From Centipeda felix (GTDB taxonomy: Bacteria; Bacillota; Negativicutes; Selenomonadales; Selenomonadaceae), in assembly GCF_900186465.1 (NCBI RefSeq), contig NZ_LT891958.1, positions 1 to 64,000 on the forward strand: a stretch of 64,000 bases of DNA. Reading direction: 5' to 3'. The position numbers and the translations under genes were made by a program. Of this stretch, positions 39,069 to 46,510 are shown one piece after another (position 1 is the first letter of the stretch; the number at the start of each line of letters is the position of its first letter). Under the pieces are notes generated by a model. The model searched no databases. It had not been told where the DNA came from and saw nothing but the letters and a program-made list of their open reading frames with translations.

Positions 39069-39746
39069 ATGAAAAAAATTCTCGCCGTATTGCTTGCCGC
39101 GCTGCTTCTTCTCACGCTCGGCTGCGGGAGTAAAAATACGGCAGCCGACGACGCAGAGGAAGATCATGCTGCCCTCGACCTCTCTCAACCGCTGAAGCCC
39201 CCTGCTTCCTTTGAAGGAAAACGCGTGCTCGTTGCATTCTTCTCGCGCGCAGGGGAAAACCACGAAGTTGGCTACGTCGAAAAGGGAAACACGGCGCTCC
39301 TTGCTGAGCAGCTTGCAGAGCTTATCCATGCGGATGCCACGTTCGAGATACAGACTGTCATCCCCTACCCGATCGACCTCAAGGAGATGACAGAGGTGGC
39401 AAAAGAGGAGCAATCCAAACAGGCGCGCCCGCTGCTCGCATCAAAATTCGATGATATGGCGCAGTACGACATCATCTTCCTCGGCTATCCGATCTGGTAC
39501 CAGGATCTACCGATGCCGATCTACACCTTCCTTGAGAGCTATGACTTCGCAGATAAGGTCATCATCCCATTCTCCACCGGATCGGGCAATGCAATGAGCG
39601 GCAAAGAGGCGGATATCCCGAACTATGCCAAGGGCGCGGCGGCGTTTCCGGGGATGTGCATCCGCGGCAAGACGGTGCGTGACAATGCGACAGAGACAAA
39701 TAAGCACATTGCCGTCTGGCTGGAGGGATTGGGGTACCACAACTGA
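39069..39746 (+). CDS. Flavodoxin-like lipoprotein
   Basis: A 225-residue protein with a lipoprotein signal (lipobox LLTLGC, Cys about residue 19) followed by a flavodoxin domain. FMN-loop candidates are VAFFSRAGENHEVGYVEKGNTALLAEQLAE, IIFLGYPIWYQDLPMPIYTFLESYDF and IPFSTGSGNAMSG. A flavodoxin on the outer side of the membrane is unusual since most are cytoplasmic. Its stop overlaps the start of a DUF4405 membrane gene (TGATG), which suggests that the two proteins act together in electron transfer. Function is inferred. Confidence 0.88.
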   Translation: MKKILAVLLAALLLLTLGCGSKNTAADDAEEDHAALDLSQPLKPPASFEGKRVLVAFFSRAGENHEVGYVEKGNTALLAEQLAELIHADATFEIQTVIPYPIDLKEMTEVAKEEQSKQARPLLASKFDDMAQYDIIFLGYPIWYQDLPMPIYTFLESYDFADKVIIPFSTGSGNAMSGKEADIPNYAKGAAAFPGMCIRGKTVRDNATETNKHIAVWLEGLGYHN

Positions 39747-40384
39747 TGCGCCCCCTGCTCTTTGTCCTCATCACGCTCCTCATGTTCTTTCTGCCAAACC
39801 GTTTGCTGACGACGGAGCCCGTGCATGAGTATCTGGGCTGTGCCCTTCTCATCCTCGGCGGCATCCACCTGTGGCTCGAGCGCGCCTATCTTCGCGCGCT
39901 CTTTTGGCGGCGCCTGCCGATGACGGCACTCAACACGGTGAACATCATCATGCTCCTGCTCCTTGCCGTGACCTTGGTATCGGGCATACTCATCTCCCTC
40001 TACGCTCTTCCCATTGTGCGTCTGCGCGGGCTCGCATCCATCTACGTCCACGCAGTCCACCTCTCTGCCGGTGTGCTGCTCTTTCTCGTCGTTGGCGTGC
40101 ATGTCGGTCTGCATGCCCGCATGCTGTGGAGAGCTCTGCTGCGCCGTATCCCGCTGCGTATCCCACGGACGATGCCACGCGTTCTATATGTCGTCGGTAT
40201 TCTTTTGACGGCAGCAGGCATTCACCGCTTTATCACGACGCGCATCTACGACAAGATCCTCTTTGAACATCTATCATTTGGCGGACTTACGGGAACATGG
40301 ACATACCAGTGCGACCTGCTCCTCATGTTCCTTGCCTGCGCATGCCTCGCCATCTTCTATCAGTCATGGCGCATGCGGAAATAA
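39746..40384 (+). CDS. DUF4405-like membrane protein, possible b-type heme carrier
   Basis: A 212-residue protein with about six membrane segments and a set of histidines within or near them (27, 41, 102, 105, 119, 123, 160, 175), as expected for bis-His heme binding. The pattern GILISLYALPIVRLRGLASIY followed by VHAVHLSAG resembles DUF4405. Translational coupling with the lipoprotein flavodoxin points to a quinone/heme-to-flavin electron path across the membrane. A part of this gene recurs, slightly altered, within pilT near 42.75 kb. Confidence 0.75.
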   Translation: MRPLLFVLITLLMFFLPNRLLTTEPVHEYLGCALLILGGIHLWLERAYLRALFWRRLPMTALNTVNIIMLLLLAVTLVSGILISLYALPIVRLRGLASIYVHAVHLSAGVLLFLVVGVHVGLHARMLWRALLRRIPLRIPRTMPRVLYVVGILLTAAGIHRFITTRIYDKILFEHLSFGGLTGTWTYQCDLLLMFLACACLAIFYQSWRMRK

Positions 40385-40388
40385 AAAT

Positions 40389-40429
40389 AAAAAGACGCTT
40401 TTCACTATACTGTGAGAAGCGTCTTTTTG
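40389..40429. terminator. Terminator after the DUF4405 gene
   Basis: AAAAAGACGCTTTTCAC and GTGAGAAGCGTCTTTTT form a long stem around TATACT with A/T tracts on both sides. Confidence 0.92.
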
Positions 40430-40495
40430 TATAAAGAAAACCACGCGATAGTCGCGTGGTTGGAAAGAGCTTAAGCGGTGAACAGAAAATCCCCA

Positions 40496-40604
40496 GTGTG
40501 CTAAACTATGCGTAAGCCTGCCAGCCTAAAAATAGTGAAGACACTAGGGAGGAAACAGCACTATGTCGAAACAACAAAATGCCGATACGCATAGTTTAGC
40601 ACAC
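40496..40604 (+). promoter_or_regulatory. Perfect 19-bp stem enclosing the tnpA ribosome site and start codon
   Basis: GTGTGCTAAACTATGCGTA (40496-40514) is exactly complementary to TACGCATAGTTTAGCACAC (40586-40604). The loop contains GGGAGG and the tnpA ATG. Such a structure in the mRNA should limit translation of the transposase, as is known for IS200 elements. Confidence 0.8.
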
Positions 40605-41036
40605 ACAAAGTGGAATTGTAAGTATCACGTTGTGTTTGCACCGAAGTATCGGCGAAAAGTATTCTACGAAGGGAAACGGCTGGAAATCCGGGAGATCCTA
40701 AGAAAGCTGTGCGCGTGGAAGGGGGTAGAGATCATTGAAGGGGAGATCTGTCCGGATCATATCCACCTGCTGTTAAGTATCCCGCCGAAGATCAGCATAT
40801 CGAGCTTTATGGGATACCTAAAGGGCAAGAGCAGCTTAATGATATTCCAGAAGTATGGGAACATGAAGTTTGCATACCGTAATCGAGAGTTTTGGTGCAA
40901 AGGGTATTATGTCGATACCGTAGGAAAGAACACCAAGGCGATTAAGGAGTACATAGCTGACCAGCTGAAGAAGGATCGGGAGCAGGATCAACTGAGCTTG
41001 TTTGACCCAAGAGACCCATTTATGGGTGGCAAGTAA
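40563..41036 (+). CDS. tnpA: IS200-type Y1 transposase
   Basis: A 157-residue HUH/Y1 transposase. The HUH motif reads CPDHIHLLLSIPP (about residue 63) and the catalytic tyrosine is in WCKGYYVDTVGKN (about 120). The N-terminus (TKWNCKYHVVFAPKYRRKVFY) is the family hallmark. It is of full length with GGGAGG before the ATG and appears intact. It cuts and joins single-stranded DNA at the element's hairpins. Confidence 0.96.
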   Translation: MSKQQNADTHSLAHTKWNCKYHVVFAPKYRRKVFYEGKRLEIREILRKLCAWKGVEIIEGEICPDHIHLLLSIPPKISISSFMGYLKGKSSLMIFQKYGNMKFAYRNREFWCKGYYVDTVGKNTKAIKEYIADQLKKDREQDQLSLFDPRDPFMGGK

Positions 41037-41173
41037 TCTGTGCATGGCTGGCAGGCCAATAAAAGGCGTACTTGTACGCTGCCAATTACATAAGGGCTAT
41101 GCCCGAAAATGAAAAACCACCCGCTATGCGGGTGGATATTTATTTCGTAAGTATTGCGTTTATCCCATCGCCA

Positions 41174-42397
41174 TTACATCATCGCATCCATCGCGTCGAA
41201 GATCGGTAGGAGAAAGGAGAGTACGGCAAAGAAGATGAGCCCCGCGACAACGACGATCATCATCGGCTCGGCGAGTGCCGTCACACGTTGTCCAATGGTT
41301 TCCGCCCGGCGTGCGCAATACTCGGCTGCCTGCGGAAGAATGCGTTCCAATTCCCCCGCCTCCTCGCCTGCGGCTAGCATACCACGCACGAGAGACGGCA
41401 GATAGGGGTCATCTGCCATGATCTGTGTGAGGCTGCGTCCCTCGGTAAGTCGCTGTTCTATGCTGCTCAGCTGACGGCGAAGCGCACGATTTCCCGTTGC
41501 CGTGCATGCCAGTGCAATGGCGCGGTCGAGGCGAATCCCACTGCGCAGGAGAACGGCGAGAACGCATAGGATCATCTGCCACGCACGACAGCGGATGAAT
41601 ACGCCCACAACGGGCAGCCGCAGGATGCAGCGGTCACAGAGAAAGCGCGCCGTCGGAATGCGCAGGAGCAGCCCGATACCGAGGGGCACGGCGAGAAGGA
41701 GACATACCGTCGCCACAGGCGCATCGGCGATCTGTGCCGACACCGTGACGAGCAGCTGTGTCGGCAGTGGAAGATCGGCATGCAGATCCGCGAGGAGTGC
41801 CGCGAAGATGGGCAGAATAAAGACGGTCATGAGGACGATGGAGAGCACGACTGCCGCCAGTAAAAAAAGCGGATAGAGGAGCGCGCTCCACAGTGCCTCG
41901 CGCATACGGTACTCCTCTGTGAGAAACGACGCTGCCGCTCCGAGCACGACATCGAGCGAGCCGCTCTCCTCCCCCGCGCGTACCATGCCGATGAGAACAG
42001 GGGAAAAGATCTGCCTCTTCGTCTCCATCGCCTGTGAAAGCGGCATCCCCTGCATGGCCGCATGATGCAGAGCATGGAGCAGCCGTCCCGACGATGATGT
42101 TTCTCCCACGCCGTCGCGCAGGCGTTCCAGTGCGCGGTGCAGGGGAAGTCCCACGGCGAGAAGGGCAGATAGCTCCTGAAAGAAGGCGATTCTCTCCTCG
42201 TCCGTCACGCCGCCACGGCGCGACAGCCACTGCTGTGTATGCTGCGGCAGGCGCAGCGTCCGTCGCTCCTCGATGCGCACGGCCGTCTCACCGCGCTCCA
42301 TGAGCATCCGTGCCGCTGCCGGCGCGCTCTCGGCTTCAATGATGCCGTGTATCTTTCGCCCCTCTGCCGTGCACGCCGTATAAGAAAATATCGTCAT
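41174..42397 (-). CDS. pilC: Type II secretion/type IV pilus inner-membrane platform protein (PilC/GspF family)
   Basis: A 407-residue protein with an N-terminal cytoplasmic region and two GspF domains: about 65-185 (FFQELSALLAVGLPLHRALERL, GMVRAGEESGSLDVVL) and about 265-385 (MILCVLAVLLRSGIRLDRAI, GMLAAGEEAGELERILP). Three membrane segments lie at about 165-190, 205-235 and 375-405. It is the platform for the PilB and PilT motors; the operon order pilB-pilT-pilC matches pilus or competence pseudopilus loci. It overlaps the pilT end by 4 nt. Confidence 0.93.
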   Translation of the reverse strand: MTIFSYTACTAEGRKIHGIIEAESAPAAARMLMERGETAVRIEERRTLRLPQHTQQWLSRRGGVTDEERIAFFQELSALLAVGLPLHRALERLRDGVGETSSSGRLLHALHHAAMQGMPLSQAMETKRQIFSPVLIGMVRAGEESGSLDVVLGAAASFLTEEYRMREALWSALLYPLFLLAAVVLSIVLMTVFILPIFAALLADLHADLPLPTQLLVTVSAQIADAPVATVCLLLAVPLGIGLLLRIPTARFLCDRCILRLPVVGVFIRCRAWQMILCVLAVLLRSGIRLDRAIALACTATGNRALRRQLSSIEQRLTEGRSLTQIMADDPYLPSLVRGMLAAGEEAGELERILPQAAEYCARRAETIGQRVTALAEPMMIVVVAGLIFFAVLSFLLPIFDAMDAMM

Positions 42398-43508
42398 GCG
42401 AGGACGCCCCGTGCACGAAGCTCGGCCTCTGCCATCTCCGCCGTCTGCATCCCCTGCGCAGCACCGCTCATCATGAGCGTCTCAAGCTGATCATAGCGTC
42501 CCTGCCGCAGGACATTTCGCACGGCGGAGGTACCAACCAGCGTCTCAAACGCGGCAATACGGCCGCCGCCCCGCCGCGGCAGAAGGCGCTGAGCAAAGAT
42601 GCCGCGGACGACATCGGCAAACTGTGCGCGCACCGCATCCCGCGCATCCGCCGGAAAGAAACTCTCCACGCGGCGCGCCGCCTGCGCGGCCGTCCCCGCG
42701 TGGATTGTAGATGGGGATAAGAGACAGCCTCTACGCACTTCCCATTGTGCGTCTGCGCGGGCTCGCATCCATCTACGTGCCCGCTGTACACGACAGGACG
42801 ACCAAAGAGAGCAGCCGGTCTCATGAGCTCAAAGAGATGTTTCGCCGCGAGGAGTGTCGCCTCAATGGTTGCACGGTCACGGATCTCACCCACGAGCAGG
42901 AGGTCGGGATCCTCACGCAGCGCACTGCGCACAGCATCGGGAAAGGAAGCAAAATCCCGCCCCTCTTCCCGCTGACTGAAAAAGGCACGATCTGCGGCAA
43001 AAACATATTCGACGGGATCCTCAAGTGTGATGATATGGAGGGAACGCGTATGGTTGACCGCATCAATGAGCGCGGCAAGCGTTGTCGTCTTGCCTGCCCC
43101 CGTCGCTCCGCAGAGCAGTACGAGTCCATCCCTCATCTCAAGAGCCGTACGCACGGCAGACGGCATACCGACCTCATCGGGCGTCATGATGCGCTCAGGC
43201 AGGAGACGCAGGGAAAGAGCCATCCCCTCCTGCGTTCGATAAAAGTTTCCTCGAAACCGCCGTCCCTCCCAGTTCCACGCGGCATCGACATCCTGCACAG
43301 AAAGAAGAGCGCGCTGCGCATCCGAGAGCATTTGACAGGCACACGCCTCCATCAGTGCCGCTGTGGGAATGAGATCCTCCGCCATCAGCATGCCGTCACG
43401 GCGCAGCTGTATCTGCTGATGCGGTGCCGCATGGAGATCCGAGGCATTCACTGTCATCATGCGGCGCAGCAGTTCCTGCCACGCGTCCGTTTCATCCATA
43501 GAGTGCAC
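42394..43508 (-). pseudogene. pilT: Type IV pilus retraction ATPase PilT, interrupted (probably by an assembly chimera)
   Basis: Residues from 43508 to about 42839 give a normal PilT N-part: SDLHAAPHQQIQLRRDG, Walker A LLCGATGAGKTTTLAAL, ITLEDPVEYVFA, and VGEIRDRATIEATLLAAK (Walker B side). The frame then reads nonsense for about 130 nt. The C-terminal part resumes in another frame at about 42708 with TIHAGTAAQAARRVESFFPADARD and runs to 42394. About eight family residues between AAK and TIHAG are missing, so the block replaces a short true segment. It overlaps pilB by 17 nt. Confidence 0.85.
42709..42838. other. Foreign block in pilT: mosaic-end-like 19-mer plus copied DUF4405 sequence
   Basis: 42709-42727 reads AGATGGGGATAAGAGACAG, differing from the Tn5/Nextera mosaic end AGATGTGTATAAGAGACAG at two positions. 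From 42728 for about 55 nt the sequence nearly repeats 40000-40054 in the DUF4405 gene, with about three differences. The remaining piece to about 42838 is of unknown origin. I interpret it as library or assembly chimerism. Confidence 0.8.
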
Positions 43509-44733
43509 GCTCCACCTCCCCTAACGTCGTCTCCCCTTCGATAGCCTTTGCCGCGCCGTCCTGCCAGAGAGAGCGCATCCCCTCCGCCCCTGCCGCGCGC
43601 CGCAGATCATCTCGCGATCTCGCTCCGAGGATCGCCGTGCGGATATGCTCGGAGATGGGCAGCATCTCATGTATCGCCATGCGTCCATGATAACCGCTCC
43701 CGCGACAGTGCGGGCAGCCGCGCCCGCGCACGAGCGTCATCCCTTCATGATAGAGCGATCCGAGGAGAAGAGCCTCATCTGAGCCTGCAGCGACGGTGTA
43801 CGTCTCACGACAATGAACGCAAACACGGCGCACAAGCCGCTGGGCTACGACCCCCGAGAGCGTCGCTGCGAGCAGATAGGGCGGCGTCCCCATCTCGATC
43901 ATGCGAAAAATCGCGGCGACACAGTCCTCCGTATGGAGCGTCGAGAACAGCGCGTGTCCCGTGAGGGCAATACGCACCGCCATCTCCGCCGTCTCACGGT
44001 CGCGGATCTCGCCCAAGAGGATCTTCTGGACATCCTGCCGCAGTGCTGCCCGCAGTCCCGCGACAAAGGTCAGCCCCGCCTCTGGACATACGGCAAACTG
44101 ACTGATTCCGTCAATACGCCGCTCCACGGGATCTTCGAGCGTCATAATGTGACAGTTTGGGTCATTGAGCTCGGCGAGTGCCGCATAGAGCGTCGTTGTC
44201 TTGCCCGAGTTCATCGGTCCACAGACGAGGAGGAGCCCCGTCGGTCGATGGATGAGTCGTTCAAAAATCGCTTCGTTTTCCGGCGTGAAACCGAGCTCCC
44301 TGCAGTGAAGGAATCGCTCCGTCCCGTCCATAATGCGCACAACCATGCGCTCACCGCCCACGACAGGAAGAACCGCCACGCGCATATCGACGCTGCGCTC
44401 CCTGTGTGGATAGCGAATCTGCCCATCCTGCGGACGGTTGCGCTTCGCCGTGTCGATGCCCGCCATCACCTTTAGACGTGCAATAACTACCGGAGCGATT
44501 GCCGCCGGCAGCAGGATCGGATACGCGCGCAGCAGCCCATCGACGCGGACGCGGATGCGCAGTCCTTCCTCCATCGGCTCAAGATGGATGTCCGTTGCCT
44601 CTTCATCCAGTGCTGCATCGAGGACGGCATCCACGAGCGTCAGTACATGACTGCCGCGTCCCTCCGGACGAGACGGCAAGCGCATTTCACGTACGGCATT
44701 TGTCACAAGACGCTGCAGCATTTCCTGCTCCAT
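43492..44733 (-). CDS. pilB: Type IV pilus assembly/type II secretion ATPase (PilB/GspE family)
   Basis: A 413-residue hexameric ATPase for pilus or pseudopilus extension. Motifs: ATDIHLEPMEEGLRIRVRVDG, Walker A VCGPMNSGKTTTLYAAL, Asp box ITLEDPVERRIDGI, Walker B ILLGEIRDRETAEMAVRIALTGH, and a zinc tetracysteine (CVHCRETY and CPHCRGSGYHGR). It is shorter than typical PilB since the N-terminal GspE-N domain is mostly absent. The ATG at 44733 has AAGGAG before it and lies within the truA 3' end, giving a 47-nt overlap. Confidence 0.93.
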   Translation of the reverse strand: MEQEMLQRLVTNAVREMRLPSRPEGRGSHVLTLVDAVLDAALDEEATDIHLEPMEEGLRIRVRVDGLLRAYPILLPAAIAPVVIARLKVMAGIDTAKRNRPQDGQIRYPHRERSVDMRVAVLPVVGGERMVVRIMDGTERFLHCRELGFTPENEAIFERLIHRPTGLLLVCGPMNSGKTTTLYAALAELNDPNCHIMTLEDPVERRIDGISQFAVCPEAGLTFVAGLRAALRQDVQKILLGEIRDRETAEMAVRIALTGHALFSTLHTEDCVAAIFRMIEMGTPPYLLAATLSGVVAQRLVRRVCVHCRETYTVAAGSDEALLLGSLYHEGMTLVRGRGCPHCRGSGYHGRMAIHEMLPISEHIRTAILGARSRDDLRRAAGAEGMRSLWQDGAAKAIEGETTLGEVERALYG

Positions 44734-45535
44734 CGGTATGGCTCCTTTCCGATGTGCCGTCATAATCCACCGCGAGTAGATACAGCCCGCCGGCCGGAGC
44801 CGTGGGCGGCGCGAGCCGACGATCCCGTGCCGCAAAGATCTCCGCAAAGCGATCCTTGGAGATACGCCCCGTACCGACCGCCACAGCCGTACTGACGATA
44901 TTGCGCACCATGTGATAGAGAAAGCCCGTGCCGTGGATATAGAGCGAGAGACGCCCCTCCCCCTCCGCCGTCAGACGGATCGTATCGAGCGTACGGACGG
45001 GCGACATCGGCGCACCACCCGACGCACGAAATGAGGAGTAGTCATGCGTCCCCTCAAGGAGATGCAGCGCCGCCCGCATCGCATCGTAATCGAGCGGCTG
45101 AAAAATCTGCCATGCATAGCTGCGTGTGAAGGGATCCGGCACGCGGCACTCCTTCATGCGATAGACGTATGCCTTGCCCGTCGCACTGTGCCGTGCGCTG
45201 AAATCCCGCGCTGCCTCCCACGCCTCCGACACGACAATATCCGGCGGCAGGAGGCCGTTCACCGCACGCGGCAGGCGCTCCGTCGGGATGCGTCCGTCCG
45301 TGAAGAAATTCACCACCTGACCATAGGCATGAACCCCCGCATCCGTGCGCCCCGCCGACGCAAGCTCCACCGTCTCACCGCAGACCTGGGCGAGCGCCGC
45401 CTCAAGAACATTCTGCACGGCACGGATGGGCGGCGTCTGCCGCTGAAAGCCGTGATAGTTCGTCCCATCGTAGGCGACCTTCAGCGCGATATTTCGCGCA
45501 CGCGCCTTCATCATCGCCACATGCTCAGGGCGCAA
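44687..45535 (-). CDS. truA: tRNA pseudouridine(38-40) synthase
   Basis: A 282-residue TruA: VAYDGTNYHGFQRQ, SAGRTDAGVHAYGQVVNF with catalytic Asp, FSARHSATGKAYVYRM, TRSYAW and GTGFLYHMVRNIVSTAVAVGTGR. The start is probably TTG at 45535, since GGGAGGG lies 7 nt before it while the ATGs at 45514/45511 have no good site. It overlaps ecfT by 11 nt and pilB by 47 nt. Confidence 0.94.
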   Translation of the reverse strand: MRPEHVAMMKARARNIALKVAYDGTNYHGFQRQTPPIRAVQNVLEAALAQVCGETVELASAGRTDAGVHAYGQVVNFFTDGRIPTERLPRAVNGLLPPDIVVSEAWEAARDFSARHSATGKAYVYRMKECRVPDPFTRSYAWQIFQPLDYDAMRAALHLLEGTHDYSSFRASGGAPMSPVRTLDTIRLTAEGEGRLSLYIHGTGFLYHMVRNIVSTAVAVGTGRISKDRFAEIFAARDRRLAPPTAPAGGLYLLAVDYDGTSERSHTDGAGNAAASCDKCRT

Positions 45536-46340
45536 AGCTCAGCCCTCCCACACTCACGGCACAGATGCCCGCCGCACCGAGGATAAAGACGACGACAGCC
45601 GCATAGTCGACACGCCCGATGTACAGCTCCTTCATCTGCGTACGTCCTTCACCGCCGCGGTAGCAGCGTGCCTCCATCGCCATTGCAAGCTCATCGGCAC
45701 GGCGAAACGCAGAGAGAAAGAGCGGCACGAGCACGGGTACAATGGCACGCATCCGCCGCACGATACTGCCATGCTCAAAATCCGCCCCACGTGCCTTCTG
45801 CGCCTTCATGATGCGATCCAGCTCCTCCAGCAGTGTTGGGATAAAGCGTAAGGCGATCGTCATCATCATCGACAGCTCATGCACGGGAACCCCCACATGG
45901 CGCAGCGGAGAGAGAAGTGCCTCCAGCCCGTCGGTCAGGCGCAGCGGACTCGTCGTTAGTGTCAGCAGCGTACTCAACAGGATGAGCAGGATTAGGCGCA
46001 GCCCGATATACACGCCGCGTGTCAGCCCCTCCCACGTCGCCGACAGGGGGCCGACGGCAAACAGTTCCGTCCCCGGCGTCATAAAGAGGTGCACGCCGAA
46101 CGTAAAGAGTACGATCCAGAGAATCGGCCGAATCGAGCGCAGCTGCATTCCAAGCGGAACCTGAGAAACGATCATGAGCAGCGCAATGCTGATGCCAAGC
46201 GCAAGAAAGCCTGCTACGTTCTCGACGAAGAAAACGAGCAGCAGGTAGAAGAACAGGAGAACAATCTTGACGCGTGGATCCATGCGGTGCAGGAAGGAAT
46301 CTCCGGGCATATAGCGTCCGATTTGTATGTCATTCAACAA
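45525..46340 (-). CDS. ecfT: Energy-coupling factor transporter transmembrane protein EcfT
   Basis: A 271-residue EcfT with five or six membrane segments: the N-terminus GRYMPGDSFLHRMDPRVKI, and the two coupling-helix motifs RAMKAQKARGADFEHG-like (KAQKARGADFE, about residue 180) and AMAMEARCYRGGEGRT (about 220), each with the Ala-Arg-Gly type signature. It scaffolds S-components and the EcfA ATPases for vitamin uptake. The EcfA genes are not adjacent upstream, where instead a promoter and the EAL gene lie. The start is TTG at 46340, without a clear ribosome site. Confidence 0.88.
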   Translation of the reverse strand: MLNDIQIGRYMPGDSFLHRMDPRVKIVLLFFYLLLVFFVENVAGFLALGISIALLMIVSQVPLGMQLRSIRPILWIVLFTFGVHLFMTPGTELFAVGPLSATWEGLTRGVYIGLRLILLILLSTLLTLTTSPLRLTDGLEALLSPLRHVGVPVHELSMMMTIALRFIPTLLEELDRIMKAQKARGADFEHGSIVRRMRAIVPVLVPLFLSAFRRADELAMAMEARCYRGGEGRTQMKELYIGRVDYAAVVVFILGAAGICAVSVGGLSFAP

Positions 46341-46374
46341 ATTACCACATCCATTTTTTCATTCTTCCTATTAT

Positions 46375-46383
46375 ATTATACCA
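46375..46383 (-). promoter_or_regulatory. Extended -10 promoter of the ecfT-truA-pil operon
   Basis: Minus-strand TGGTATAAT forms an extended -10 with no good -35. Genes from ecfT through pilC overlap or abut, so this may serve the whole run. Confidence 0.45.
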
Positions 46384-46510
46384 TCTGGTCTACTGTTTTT
46401 CATTTATTTTTCGAGAAAGCTATGATATATTTTCATAAAATGTCGATATAATATGTATACGAGAATGATAATTTACCGCGATCGTATACAAGATGAAGGA
46501 AGGTTCCCTT

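Larger units (their letters stand above)
40434..41145 (+). mobile_element. IS200-like insertion sequence (IS200/IS605 family, tnpA only)
   Basis: About 0.7 kb with a single Y1 transposase gene and subterminal hairpins instead of inverted-repeat ends. The left hairpin AACCACGCGATAGTCGCGTGGTT is at 40439-40461 and the right hairpin CCACCCGCTATGCGGGTGG at 41117-41135. Exact ends are not certain, as this family makes no target duplication. It lies between the DUF4405 gene and pilC, downstream of both, so it disrupts neither. No tnpB is present. Confidence 0.9.

Noticed and set aside
40434-41145. IS605-type element with tnpB/omega RNA
   Set aside because: Only tnpA is present; the 3' region ends in the right-end hairpin with no second gene.
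42711-43544. 277-codon plus-strand frame starting in the mosaic-end-like sequence
   Set aside because: Its first part is the chimeric block and the rest is antisense to pilT; an artefact of the assembly problem.
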